A stretch of 64,000 nucleotides of DNA, taken from UBA3839 sp902776985 (GTDB lineage Bacteria; Bacteroidota; Bacteroidia; Bacteroidales; Bacteroidaceae). The notes below the pieces were generated by a model. The model was not told where the DNA came from. It worked only from the letters and a program-made list of their open reading frames with translations, and ran no database searches. Position numbers and translations under genes: made by a program. This document shows, in pieces, positions 54,073-62,007 of the stretch. Every line of letters begins with the position of its first letter. Positions within the stretch are counted from its first letter, which is position 1. The DNA lies in contig CACYSD010000001.1 in assembly GCA_902776985.1 (NCBI GenBank), forward strand, positions 133,672 to 197,671. The letters run 5' to 3'.

Positions 54073-55164
54073 TTATTGTGCGTTTGCTTTGTCGAGGATG
54101 AACTTGCGGGCTGTCTCTATCATCGAGTCACGATGAAGGAGGAGCTGGGCAGAATCGAGAGAGCAGACGATGTCGGGAGCGATTCCGAATTCAATGTGAT
54201 TCTTGTCTGCGTCGAGAGTTACAACTGCAGAATAACGCACACTCCAGCCGTTGGGCATTTCCAGAGTGAACGGCATGCCGCTGCCCCCACCAGTAGTGTC
54301 ACCCATGATTGTTACCAGCGGGAACTCACGCATCGCCTTCACGAAGTCGTTGGCAGCACTGAAGACCTTGCGGTTGGTAAGCACAACTACGGGCTTTTGC
54401 CAACGAATACTGGGATCAGGATAGATATATACCGGTTCCGGAGAAGAGAAGTCATTATGTCCCTTGCCCGTTTTATGATACATATACCCAACGAGTGTAG
54501 GTTCGTTTGTGAAACGCTCAGCCAGATCTTCTGCATCGGTGAGAAGACCGCCTCCGTTGTTACGGATGTCTATAATCATACCATGACAGTGACGAAGGGC
54601 ATCGAGCATCAAAGAAAGGTTGCCATCACCAATGGTGTTGTCGAACGAAGCACAACGCACGTAAGCCACATTATCATCCAGGATTCGGTATTTGAGTCCA
54701 CCGGCAATGCTGTATTCATTGGAATTACCGAGATAGTCCTCTACCAGTTCCGTATCGAAGTTGCGGGGATAATCTTCAAAATAGCTCCAGTTGCGTGCAA
54801 GGTCGAAGGTCGCTCCGATATTCACATGTCCGTCGCGCAACTCCCCTACCATCTGACACATCACTTCAAACAACTGGGTTTTCGACATTTCCGGATTGAT
54901 CTTCTTACTGTAGCGGGCACGTACCTCATACCAGTCAACTCCGATCGTCTCTTTCTTATAGTCAAAGAAGCAATAGTGCTCATCCATCAGTTTCCACAAC
55001 ACCTCAAAATTATTCTGCGGAGTATCAACAGAGGAATACTCGGAATCGACACAGGAGGAGAGAATGAAGAATGAAAAAAAGAGGAGACCCCCTCCCAACC
55101 TCCCCCAAAGGGGAGGAGTGGTTACCCGAAAACTATGAAATAGATTATAGAGATACTTAAACAT
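54073..55164 (-). CDS. S41 (C-terminal processing) peptidase lipoprotein
   Basis: A 363-residue lipoprotein protease. The S41 core is clear: G-E-L-R-D-G-H-V-N (about 107-115), G-M-I-I-D-I-R-N-N-G-G-G (about 195-206), catalytic Ser269 in N-R-K-V-F-S-A-A-N-D, then G-D-T-T-G-G-G-S-G. No PDZ domain is visible between the N-terminal helix bundle and the core. It probably cleaves or trims periplasmic or surface proteins. The signal peptide is repeat-derived: residues 13-27 (R-V-T-T-P-P-L-W-G-R-L-G-G-G-L) come from a GC-rich dispersed element and run into F-F-S-F-F-I-L-S-S-C with Cys38 lipidated. Confidence 0.88.
   Translation of the reverse strand: MFKYLYNLFHSFRVTTPPLWGRLGGGLLFFSFFILSSCVDSEYSSVDTPQNNFEVLWKLMDEHYCFFDYKKETIGVDWYEVRARYSKKINPEMSKTQLFEVMCQMVGELRDGHVNIGATFDLARNWSYFEDYPRNFDTELVEDYLGNSNEYSIAGGLKYRILDDNVAYVRCASFDNTIGDGNLSLMLDALRHCHGMIIDIRNNGGGLLTDAEDLAERFTNEPTLVGYMYHKTGKGHNDFSSPEPVYIYPDPSIRWQKPVVVLTNRKVFSAANDFVKAMREFPLVTIMGDTTGGGSGMPFTLEMPNGWSVRYSAVVTLDADKNHIEFGIAPDIVCSLDSAQLLLHRDSMIETARKFILDKANAQ
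55084..55127 (-). repeat. GC-rich gene-end element, copy i (encodes part of a signal peptide)
   Basis: Minus strand: GGGTAACCACTCCTCCCCTT, GGGGGAGGTTGGGAGGGGGTCTCC. Translated as residues 13-27 of the S41 peptidase, in the same reading frame as copy f (V-T-T-P-x-L). Confidence 0.85.
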
Positions 55165-55213
55165 TATACATTAAACATTTATTTGTATTTGCAAATTCCG
55201 CTCCTCAATTCAT

Positions 55214-55252
55214 TCTACTCCTCCCCCTTGGGGGAGGTCGGGAGGGGGTCCC
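55214..55252 (-). repeat. GC-rich gene-end element, copy j
   Basis: CTACTCCTCCCCCTTGGGGG, AGGTCGGGAGGGGGTCCCC on the plus strand; its GGACCCCC side lies 4 nt from the TAA stop of the DUF3316 gene. Confidence 0.8.
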
Positions 55253-55256
55253 CTCC

Positions 55257-56102
55257 TTAGAACACCTTAGTCACACCAATTAGGAAGGAGTGGGTATATT
55301 TGTGATAGCGGAGGTTGTTGATCTTCGATTGCATTAAGTTGCCGCTGTAGCCGAGGCGTAGGCGGGTATTCTTATAGTGTTTGGAAAGGGGAACGTCAAG
55401 AGTGAGGAGATTACGTATGGAGGGAGAGTTGAAGATATTGGTTACACTCACAATGTCGTCGGTGTCATCCAGTATAAACATTTCGTAATATGACTGACCG
55501 TATTCAGGGAAATAGCCAAAACCTATCATCGGGATTATCATCTGGTAGTGAAAAGCCCATTGTCGGTGCCATAGTCTGAATGTCTTCTCTATGGTGAAGG
55601 TAGCGTCCAACGATAAATTTGTCTGCACATCTCCCGGATTATTGGTGTTTCGCTCATTGTACACTCCATCTGTGGAATATGTCAGCATAGGTCCGGCGAG
55701 GATGTTGAAGCTGGGATTCACTGCATCGTCAAGCCGTTCGCCCTTGTTCACGAGGTAATACTGCCAGCTTACGCTATAGTTAAGGCCTACGTCATGTTCA
55801 TTCACGTTTCCTGCAGGATTGGTAAGGAACGAATAATTCAGGTCGAGCAGCGTCTGGAATCTCACAGGTTTGTGCCCGATGAAGAAGCGTGAGATTCCGC
55901 GTTTCGTCTCACGGATAAACTGTACATTACCTCCAGTGTAGTTGAAAGGCGAGAGATAGCTAGCCAGCACATTGCCGCTACCACCGCCAATCATCAAGCT
56001 GTGGAAATGCTTATCTACAGCCGCTTCAGTGCTGTCAGCCACTTCCTGTGCCCTGACACCGGCAGCACATAGCATCAACAATATGATTACTATTTTCTTC
56101 AT
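55257..56102 (-). CDS. DUF3316-type exported protein
   Basis: A 281-residue exported protein with signal peptide M-K-K-I-V-I-I-L-L-M-L-C-A-A-G-V-R-A (cut near residue 18). The mature chain has alternating beta-strands with aromatic ends, for example G-L-N-Y-S-V-S-W-Q-Y-Y-L-V, P-S-F-N-I-L-A-G-P-M-L-T-Y and R-L-G-Y-S-G-N-L-M-Q-S-K-I-N-N-L-R-Y-H, ending S-F-L-I-G-V-T-K-V-F. This is the pattern of a small outer-membrane barrel, assigned by memory to the Bacteroidales DUF3316 family, function unknown. Its ATG overlaps the parC stop in an ATGA junction, so translation is coupled. Confidence 0.75.
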   Translation of the reverse strand: MKKIVIILLMLCAAGVRAQEVADSTEAAVDKHFHSLMIGGGSGNVLASYLSPFNYTGGNVQFIRETKRGISRFFIGHKPVRFQTLLDLNYSFLTNPAGNVNEHDVGLNYSVSWQYYLVNKGERLDDAVNPSFNILAGPMLTYSTDGVYNERNTNNPGDVQTNLSLDATFTIEKTFRLWHRQWAFHYQMIIPMIGFGYFPEYGQSYYEMFILDDTDDIVSVTNIFNSPSIRNLLTLDVPLSKHYKNTRLRLGYSGNLMQSKINNLRYHKYTHSFLIGVTKVF

Positions 56103-58972
56103 TCAAATAGCCTCAACTGTCCCGTTAGCTCGTCACGGAGTTCGTCGTCTGATTTCTCTGTGGATTCAGAATCTTCGGAATCGTCTGAGTTATCAGAGTC
56201 CACAGAGTCTACAGAGTCCGCAGAATCCACAGAGTCTGATTCATCCATAGCTTCAGCTTCGTCAGTTTCCTCATCCTCTTCAGGTTGGCGGAGAGGTTCG
56301 AGTTCCACTACGTTTGCGAGCATAAAGGTAGTGAGTCGCTTTCCTTTAGCTTTGAAGCCCTTGACACCGATAAACTCATCAGCATCGATTTCCAGAGGAC
56401 CGCGGAAGGAATCGGGTTCTGCATAGTTGATCTCGATTCTCGGATATGGAGTATCGGTAAGCAGGAGGAGTTTGGATTCAGGATTGTCGCCAAGGAAATT
56501 CTGGTGTTTGTTGCTTGCCTCAAGCATGAATCGCTTGATATAGGGACATCCGTTGTTATCGGCATCGTAGAGGACTGCCGTCCAAACCTTCTCCGGTTCG
56601 AATTTCTCAATACGAATGAGGTTGGGTTCGTAGTGGTTGTTGGCATCAAAGTCGGTGATATAGAATTCTCCGTTGGGAAGGATAACGAGGATGCTGTCAT
56701 CGTTCTGGAACTCACCGAGATAAGTGCCGTGGTCGTCATAGTTGATTCGCTGCACATCGGGATCGTACCAAACCTTGCGTCCACCGAGGGTACTGCCTCC
56801 GTGGCTCTTCAGCTGGATGCGGAACACATCGTTCTTGGTAAGGATATTACCCATTGCCGCACGACCTTTGATGGCAATCTCGCTGAAGTCCTTCTCAAGC
56901 TGCAGTTTCTTGAGCTTCTCGTTTGGCTTGAGCACCACACGGATGATTTCCGCCTCACCGTTGGAGTTAGCAGTGAAATAGGTGATGCGTGACTTCGGTG
57001 TACCCATCGTCACGTCGTACTCACGGTCGCGGGTCATCGAAGTGACGTTGAAGCGCTTGATGTAGCTGACACCGCTCGCACCGTCCTTGTAACAAACATT
57101 ATATATAGTACGCTTGTCGTTTTTCTTGAACACATCCACGTGGATGATTTCCGCCTTGCGCTTCTCACGCTTGCTGCGCTCGGTCTCACCGACGAATACT
57201 TTCTCAGCAACCTTGATAACCTTATAGGTTCCATCGCGATAGAAGAGGATGACGTCGTCGATGTCGGAGCAGTTGGTGACAAACTCGTCCTTCTTGAGTC
57301 CTGTTCCGATGAATCCCTCGGCACGGTTGATATAGAGTTTCTGGTTTGCCTCAGCCACCTTAGCAGCTTCGATGGTGTCGAACGAACGGATTTCGGTCAG
57401 ACGCTGATGCTCTGCTCCGTACTTGTTCTTGAGGAAGATGAACCACTGTGCGGTAACCTCAACGAGATTAGCCAAATCGCGGTTGATATCCTCTATCTCC
57501 TGCTGCAGGCGTGCGATGAGTTCGTCAGCCTTGTCTTTATTGAACTTCAGGATTCGAGCCATCTTGATTTCCATGAGGCGCAGGATATCGTCCTTGGTCA
57601 CCTCGCGGATGAACTGCGGATAGAACGGGGTGAGTCGCTCGTCCACGTATGCACAGGCGGCATCCATGTTCTTGGCATTCTCGAATTCCTTACCTTTATA
57701 TATACGTTCTTCGATGAAGATTTTCTCGAGCGAAGCGAAATGCAGCTGTTCAAGCAGTTCTCCACGGCGGATTTCCAGTTCACGCTTTATAAGTTCCTTG
57801 GTATTATCTACCGAACGGCGAAGCACATCGCTGACTGTGAGGAACTGCGGACGGTTTTCGTCGATAACACAGCAGTTGGGAGATATGCTTATCTCGCAGT
57901 CGGTGAAGGCATAGAGTGCATCGATAGTCTTGTCACTGCTGACTCCAGGCATGAGGTGGATAAGGATTTCCACGCCTGCGGCAGTCATATCCTCCACCTT
58001 GCGCACCTTTATCTTTCCTTTCTCGGCTGCTTTGAGGATAGAGTCGATGAACTGAGAAGGATGCTGTGGTGAGCCGGTAGTCTTTCCGAACGGAATCTCG
58101 GTAATAGCCAAGGTCTTCTGGTCGCGCTTCTCAATCTTAGCACGTACACGAACCGCACCACCACGCATACCGTCGTTGTACTTGCTCACATCAATGCTTC
58201 CGCCTGTGGGGAAGTCTGGATAGAGTTCAAACGGTTCATTGTGAAGGTACGAGACTGCTGCGTCGCAGAGTTCATTGAAGTTATGAGGAAGAATCTTACA
58301 GCTGAGTCCTACGGCAATACCTTCAGCTCCCTGAGCAAGGAGCAGAGGAAATTTCACCGGCAGGGCAATCGGTTCCTTGTTACGTCCGTCATAGGAGAGT
58401 TTCCATTCGGTAGTCTTGGGGTTGAAGACCACGTCAAGAGCGAATTTCGACAGACGCGCCTCGATATAACGTCCTGCTGCAGCGTCGTCACCGGTGAGGA
58501 TATTTCCCCAGTTTCCCTGACAGTCAACGAGCAGTTCCTTCTGCCCCATCTGCACCAGTGCATCCTTGATGCTGGCGTCACCGTGAGGGTGGAACTGCAT
58601 GGTGTGACCTACGATGTTCGCCACTTTGTTGTAGCGACCGTCGTCCATACGTTTCATGGAGTGGAGAATACGTCGTTGTACGGGCTTGAGACCGTCCATG
58701 ATATGAGGAACGGCACGTTCGAGGATTACGTATGACGCATAATCCAGGAACCAGCTCTGATACATTCCGCTCAGATGGTGGGTAATGCTGTCCTTAACTT
58801 TCGATGGATCATAGTCGGAAGCTGGTGCTGAAGCCCCTTCAGACCCTCCTGTTCCCCCAGAGGGGGAAGATCCTTCAGGAAGGTTTATACTATCCAGATA
58901 TGCTTGCTCGGCAGCCGACAAAGCATCATCGTCAGCTACCTCTTGCTCAAAATCCTTAGTTTCGTCGCTCAT
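56099..58972 (-). CDS. parC: DNA topoisomerase IV subunit A
   Basis: A 957-residue type IIA topoisomerase subunit, decatenating and relaxing DNA with ParE. The breakage-reunion domain starts near residue 68 (Y-Q-S-W-F-L-D-Y-A-S-Y-V-I, then G-L-K-P-V-Q-R-R-I-L); the catalytic tyrosine is Y169 in AAGRYIEAR. The C-terminal half has beta-pinwheel blades but not the gyrase GyrA-box Q-R-R-G-G-K-G; instead K-G-R-A-A-M-G-N-I-L is present, as in Bacteroidetes ParC. Two unusual regions: a Ser/Gly/Pro segment at about 33-44 translated from a GC-rich repeat, and an acidic tail of D-S-V-D-S/D-S-E-D-S units at about 915-945. A -7 element (TATCTTTG) is just upstream. Confidence 0.92.
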   Translation of the reverse strand: MSDETKDFEQEVADDDALSAAEQAYLDSINLPEGSSPSGGTGGSEGASAPASDYDPSKVKDSITHHLSGMYQSWFLDYASYVILERAVPHIMDGLKPVQRRILHSMKRMDDGRYNKVANIVGHTMQFHPHGDASIKDALVQMGQKELLVDCQGNWGNILTGDDAAAGRYIEARLSKFALDVVFNPKTTEWKLSYDGRNKEPIALPVKFPLLLAQGAEGIAVGLSCKILPHNFNELCDAAVSYLHNEPFELYPDFPTGGSIDVSKYNDGMRGGAVRVRAKIEKRDQKTLAITEIPFGKTTGSPQHPSQFIDSILKAAEKGKIKVRKVEDMTAAGVEILIHLMPGVSSDKTIDALYAFTDCEISISPNCCVIDENRPQFLTVSDVLRRSVDNTKELIKRELEIRRGELLEQLHFASLEKIFIEERIYKGKEFENAKNMDAACAYVDERLTPFYPQFIREVTKDDILRLMEIKMARILKFNKDKADELIARLQQEIEDINRDLANLVEVTAQWFIFLKNKYGAEHQRLTEIRSFDTIEAAKVAEANQKLYINRAEGFIGTGLKKDEFVTNCSDIDDVILFYRDGTYKVIKVAEKVFVGETERSKREKRKAEIIHVDVFKKNDKRTIYNVCYKDGASGVSYIKRFNVTSMTRDREYDVTMGTPKSRITYFTANSNGEAEIIRVVLKPNEKLKKLQLEKDFSEIAIKGRAAMGNILTKNDVFRIQLKSHGGSTLGGRKVWYDPDVQRINYDDHGTYLGEFQNDDSILVILPNGEFYITDFDANNHYEPNLIRIEKFEPEKVWTAVLYDADNNGCPYIKRFMLEASNKHQNFLGDNPESKLLLLTDTPYPRIEINYAEPDSFRGPLEIDADEFIGVKGFKAKGKRLTTFMLANVVELEPLRQPEEDEETDEAEAMDESDSVDSADSVDSVDSDNSDDSEDSESTEKSDDELRDELTGQLRLFE
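58841..58875 (-). repeat. GC-rich gene-end element, copy k (translated in ParC N-terminus)
   Basis: Minus strand: GGATCTTCCCCCTCTGGGGG, AACAGGAGGGTCTGAAG. A diverged forward copy, translated as S-S-P-S-G-G-T-G-G-S-E-G at about residues 33-44 in a non-conserved extension. Confidence 0.6.
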
Positions 58973-58992
58973 ATTTATATATATATTTTGCG

Positions 58993-59000
58993 CAAAGATA
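58993..59000 (-). promoter_or_regulatory. promoter -7 element (TATCTTTG) for parC
   Basis: Minus strand TATCTTTG, 20 nt before the parC ATG. No TTTG at the expected -33 position. It lies back to back with the proC promoter. Confidence 0.45.
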
Positions 59001-59007
59001 ACTATTA

Positions 59008-59040
59008 TTTGTCATATTACGAAAAAAAATCGTAACTTTG
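59008..59040 (+). promoter_or_regulatory. promoter of proC
   Basis: TTTG (59008-59011), 21-nt spacer, TAACTTTG (59033-59040), 36 nt before the ATG at 59077. The spacer is slightly long but the -7 box is exact. Confidence 0.6.
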
Positions 59041-59076
59041 CTGCGCAAAAATCGAGCAAATAAAACACTACGAGAA

Positions 59077-59919
59077 ATGAAAGTAACAATTATCGGTGCT
59101 GGAAACATGGGCGGAGCCTTGGCAAAAGGCTTTGCGAAAGCAGCACAAAAAGGCAATGACATAATAGGAAACCTCAGTGATATCTGCGTTACAGCAAAAA
59201 CGCAGGCAACCCTCGACCGCCTTTCCGCACAATTCCCTGAAATAAACACTTCACTCAATAACGCTGAAGCCGTACGCAACGCTGACGTCATAATTCTTGC
59301 CGTCAAGCCCTGGCTTATCAAGAGCGTAGCTGTGGAAATCCGCAACAGCATCGACCCTACTCGTCAGGTTGTATGCTCATTGGCTGCAAGCATCTATACC
59401 AAGCAACTTCGCGAGTTCTTCCTCGAAGGCACATCGGGTGTGTCAACCCTCAACCTCCGTATGTCCACACTTCCACTGTTCTACTGTATGCCAAACATCG
59501 CAGCGGAATTCGGAAAGAGCATGACCTTCGTCACCGCATCCAACAACACACCGGCTGAAGCCACCGAACGTGTTGAAAAGCTGTTCCGTCTGGCTGGCGA
59601 TGTAAGTGTTGTTGAAGAGCGAATGATGGACTCAGGACTGATGATGGCAGGTTGCGGCATCGCATACGTCATGCGTTTCCTCCGCGCTATGATGGAAGCC
59701 GGTGTGGAAATGGGATTCTATCCTAAAGAAGCTCAGCGTATTGCCATGCAGACAATGGAAGGTGCAGTAAAATTGCTCCGCGAGACAGGACTTCACCCGG
59801 AAGCAGCCATCGACCTCGTCACCACCCCTGGCGGTATTTCCATCAAGGGTCTCAACGAACTCGACCACGCCGGCTTCAACTCCGCAATTGTCCGCTGCAT
59901 AAAGGCAGGACTGAAGTAA
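59077..59919 (+). CDS. proC: pyrroline-5-carboxylate reductase
   Basis: Last step of proline synthesis: reduces 1-pyrroline-5-carboxylate with NAD(P)H. With the ATG at 59077 the protein has 280 residues. The Rossmann motif IIGAGNMGGALA is at 4-15, A-V-K-P-W near 78-82, and the C-terminal signature is T-T-P-G-G-I-S-I-K-G-L-N-E-L-D (about 247-261), the P5C-reductase signature T-P-G-G-x-T/S-x-x-G-L. Between them, M-P-N-I-A-A-E-F-G corresponds to the conserved M-P-N segment. The frame opens 13 codons upstream, but the promoter -7 box overlaps that region, so 59077 is preferred. Confidence 0.92.
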   Translation: MKVTIIGAGNMGGALAKGFAKAAQKGNDIIGNLSDICVTAKTQATLDRLSAQFPEINTSLNNAEAVRNADVIILAVKPWLIKSVAVEIRNSIDPTRQVVCSLAASIYTKQLREFFLEGTSGVSTLNLRMSTLPLFYCMPNIAAEFGKSMTFVTASNNTPAEATERVEKLFRLAGDVSVVEERMMDSGLMMAGCGIAYVMRFLRAMMEAGVEMGFYPKEAQRIAMQTMEGAVKLLRETGLHPEAAIDLVTTPGGISIKGLNELDHAGFNSAIVRCIKAGLK

Positions 59920-59969
59920 TTGGACATTTTCAATTGGACAATTGACACATCTTTGTGGAAACAAATTAT

Positions 59970-60735
59970 AAACATGTTGCTGCGCAACAATTAAACGGAT
60001 TAAACGAATAAGTATTTATATAATAATCTGTTAAATCCGAACATTCGTTAAATCCGTTAAATTGCACCGCAGGTGCATGTGTAAATTAAAACACGAATTA
60101 CCATGAATTACCCATATAATTTCCCATTAATAATTATTTAGGTCAAAACTATTCAAAGACATTCGTGTTAATTATATGGTTGTTATATGTAAACCAGTGT
60201 GATTCGTGTTCGAAAAAATTCTCGGTTTTTCTTGTTTTTGTTTATTAAATCATAATCCTTTTAATCATATAAATCATAGTGCGTAGCACGTTGTTTTATT
60301 TACAACATCGCACTTCGTGCTAAGATTAATATGATTTATATGATTAATAAGATTTTTGTAATCATAATAATCCTTTTAATCCTTTAATCATAGTGCGTAG
60401 CACGATGTTGATAAAAAACAATCCATTTAATCCTTAAAATCCTTGATAAAACATGTTGCTGCGCAACGATTAAACGTCATCGACGATACCGATAAAAATA
60501 ACTCAAAGAGTCGCTTGCTTGCAAGAATTAAACGAATGAAACGGATTATAAATAATTATTATCGCTTAGCGATTAATCCGATAAATCCGTTAAATTGCAC
60601 CAAAGGTGCATGTCGTAAATAAAAAACATGTTGCTGCGCAACAATTAAACGGATTAAACGAATAAGTATTTATATAATAATCTGTCAAATACGAAACATT
60701 CGTTAAATCCGTTAAATCGCACCGCAGGTGCATGT
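59970..60735. repeat. hairpin-capped ATTAAACGG elements (three copies) and inverted AACAGCGTGC-type copies
   Basis: Each ATTAAACGG element begins AACATGTTGCTGCGCAAC (hairpin GTTGC-TGC-GCAAC), has ATTAAACGGATTAAACGAA, a central A/T stretch, the near-complement TTCGTTAAATCCGTTAAAT, and ends TGCACC-GCA-GGTGCA-TGT. The 60449-60613 copy carries extra inner hairpins (CTTGC-TT-GCAAG, ATCGC-TTA-GCGAT). Between copies 1 and 2 stand inverted AACAGCGTGC-type elements (60245-60300 partial, 60303-60412). Confidence 0.8.
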
Positions 60736-60780
60736 GAAAAATAAATTGCAGCTCAACATTTTTTTGTTTATCGCTGAACA

Positions 60781-60907
60781 GAAAAAAAAGTTTCAGTTAA
60801 AGAGAAACTAAAGTTTCAGCGTAAGAGAAAAAAAAGTTTCAGCCCCACTGAAAAATTAGTTTCAGTGGGGCTGAAACTTTTTTCCCACAGTAGTGTGGGA
60901 CTTTTTA
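60781..60907. repeat. GTTTC/CCCACA hairpin cluster, copy 2
   Basis: Ends with a perfect 19-bp stem, AGTTTCAGCCCCACTGAAA-AATTAG-complement (60835-60878), followed by CCCACA-GTAG-TGTGGG (60884-60899) and ACTTTTT, the latter terminator-like. Inverted relative to copy 1 at 11984-12122. Confidence 0.75.
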
Positions 60908-60917
60908 TTATTTTTCT

Positions 60918-60925
60918 TACCTTTG
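60918..60925 (+). promoter_or_regulatory. promoter -7 element (TACCTTTG) for the tat operon
   Basis: TACCTTTG fits TAnnTTTG, 42 nt before the tatA ATG at 60967 and directly after the CCCACA hairpin. No -33 box seen. Confidence 0.5.
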
Positions 60926-60966
60926 CCACAGAAGAAAGATCATCTATTTGCAAAAACTATTTAACT

Positions 60967-61146
60967 ATGAATTTACTTATGATACGTACACCGGAGATTA
61001 TCCTTATCGTCGTTGTTGTCCTGCTCCTCTTCGGAGGCAAGAAAATCCCTGAACTCATGAAAGGTCTCGGCAAGGGAGTGAAGAGCTTCAAGGAAGGCAT
61101 GAACGGTAAGGACGACGCTACAGAAGAGACCAGCAAGTCTGAATAG
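60967..61146 (+). CDS. tatA: Sec-independent translocase subunit TatA
   Basis: A 59-residue TatA/E protein. A short N-terminus is followed by one membrane helix (about 7-23, E-I-I-L-I-V-V-V-V-L-L-L), the F-G-G-K-K-I-P-E hinge (about 24-31), and an amphipathic helix L-M-K-G-L-G-K-G-V-K-S-F-K, then a charged tail. It forms the pore-like assembly of the twin-arginine translocase. The longer open frame would add 34 residues that include promoter sequence, so the ATG at 60967 (or 60979, MIRTPEI) is preferred. tatC follows after 61 nt; no tatB is present, as is common in Bacteroidetes. Confidence 0.93.
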   Translation: MNLLMIRTPEIILIVVVVLLLFGGKKIPELMKGLGKGVKSFKEGMNGKDDATEETSKSE

Positions 61147-61207
61147 CGCAAGGTTTCCTGCGCTTTTCACAGCGCTAGTTCTTTCCGAAAAATCGATAAA
61201 TAACACT

Positions 61208-61960
61208 ATGAGCGACAGTCAGGAGATGACCTTCTGGGAGCATTTGGACGTGCTCCGTGGCAGTCTCATCCGTATGGTTGTAGCTGCGGTTATTGCTGCA
61301 GCAGCTGCATTCACATTGAAGGATGAGCTTTTCGCTATCGTCCTCGCTCCCAAGCAGAATGACTTCTTTCTCTGGACGCTGATGGGAGCAGAACCGCTCA
61401 ATCTGCCGCTTATCAACACAGAACTGACCGAACAGTTCATGATTCACCTGCGTGTAGCTGTGATCGCAGGTATTCTGGTGGCTTCGCCATATATAATCTA
61501 TGTACTCTTCCGCTTCATCTCCCCTGCACTCTACGAGCGCGAACGGAAGGCAAGCGTAAAGGTTGTAGCCAGCGCTTATATCATGTTCATGGTGGGGGTT
61601 ATCCTCAACTACCTGCTCGTATTCCCTCTTACAGTGAGGTTTCTCGGTACGTACCAGGTAGCAGAAGAGGTGACTAACCTACTGACACTGAGCAGCTATG
61701 TAGATACTCTGATGATGATGAGTCTCCTCTTCGGCATAGTCTTCGAAATACCGGTGGTTTGCTGGCTTCTGGCACGATTTGGCTTGCTCAGCCCATTATG
61801 GATGACCCGTTATCGCCGCCATGCTATAGTAGCCATCCTCATCGTAGCAGCAATCATCACTCCTACCGGAGATATCTTTACCCTGCTTATAGTCAGCGTT
61901 CCCATCTACCTACTATACGAAGGCAGCATTCTAATAGTTAAGAAAACCAGGAAAGCCTAG
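61208..61960 (+). CDS. tatC: Sec-independent translocase subunit TatC
   Basis: A 250-residue inner-membrane protein with six hydrophobic helices. The N-terminal M-T-F-W-E-H-L-D-V-L-R-G-S-L matches the TatC signature F-x-x-H-L-x-E-L-R-x-R, which binds the twin-arginine signal; F-G-I-V-F-E-I-P-V-V (about 178-187) and the region with T-P-T-G-D-I-F-T (about 218-225) are also conserved. It is the receptor of the Tat system. Its last codons, R-K-A-stop, run into a CCTAGG repeat array, and the TAG stop codon is itself part of a CCTAGG unit. The next gene encodes a likely Tat substrate. Confidence 0.95.
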   Translation: MSDSQEMTFWEHLDVLRGSLIRMVVAAVIAAAAAFTLKDELFAIVLAPKQNDFFLWTLMGAEPLNLPLINTELTEQFMIHLRVAVIAGILVASPYIIYVLFRFISPALYERERKASVKVVASAYIMFMVGVILNYLLVFPLTVRFLGTYQVAEEVTNLLTLSSYVDTLMMMSLLFGIVFEIPVVCWLLARFGLLSPLWMTRYRRHAIVAILIVAAIITPTGDIFTLLIVSVPIYLLYEGSILIVKKTRKA

Positions 61961-61991
61961 GAAGCCCTAGGAAACCCTAGGAAGCCCTAGA
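61948..61991 (+). repeat. 10-bp CCTAGG array A4 (supplies the tatC stop codon)
   Basis: Four units of CCTAGGAAGC/CCTAGGAAAC type between tatC and the ferredoxin gene, in the same orientation as arrays A1-A3. The first TAG terminates tatC. Confidence 0.85.
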
Positions 61992-62007
61992 AAAAATTTA
62001 AAACCCT

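Larger units (their letters stand above)
59920..60966. other. 1.05-kb repeat-rich intergenic region before tatA
   Basis: No gene supported. It is built almost wholly of repeats: CAATTGGACA direct repeats at 59930-59945, three copies of the ATTAAACGG element (59970-60080, 60449-60613, 60625-60735), inverted copies of the AACAGCGTGC-type element (60245-60412), and the GTTTC hairpin cluster (60781-60907). Confidence 0.8.
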
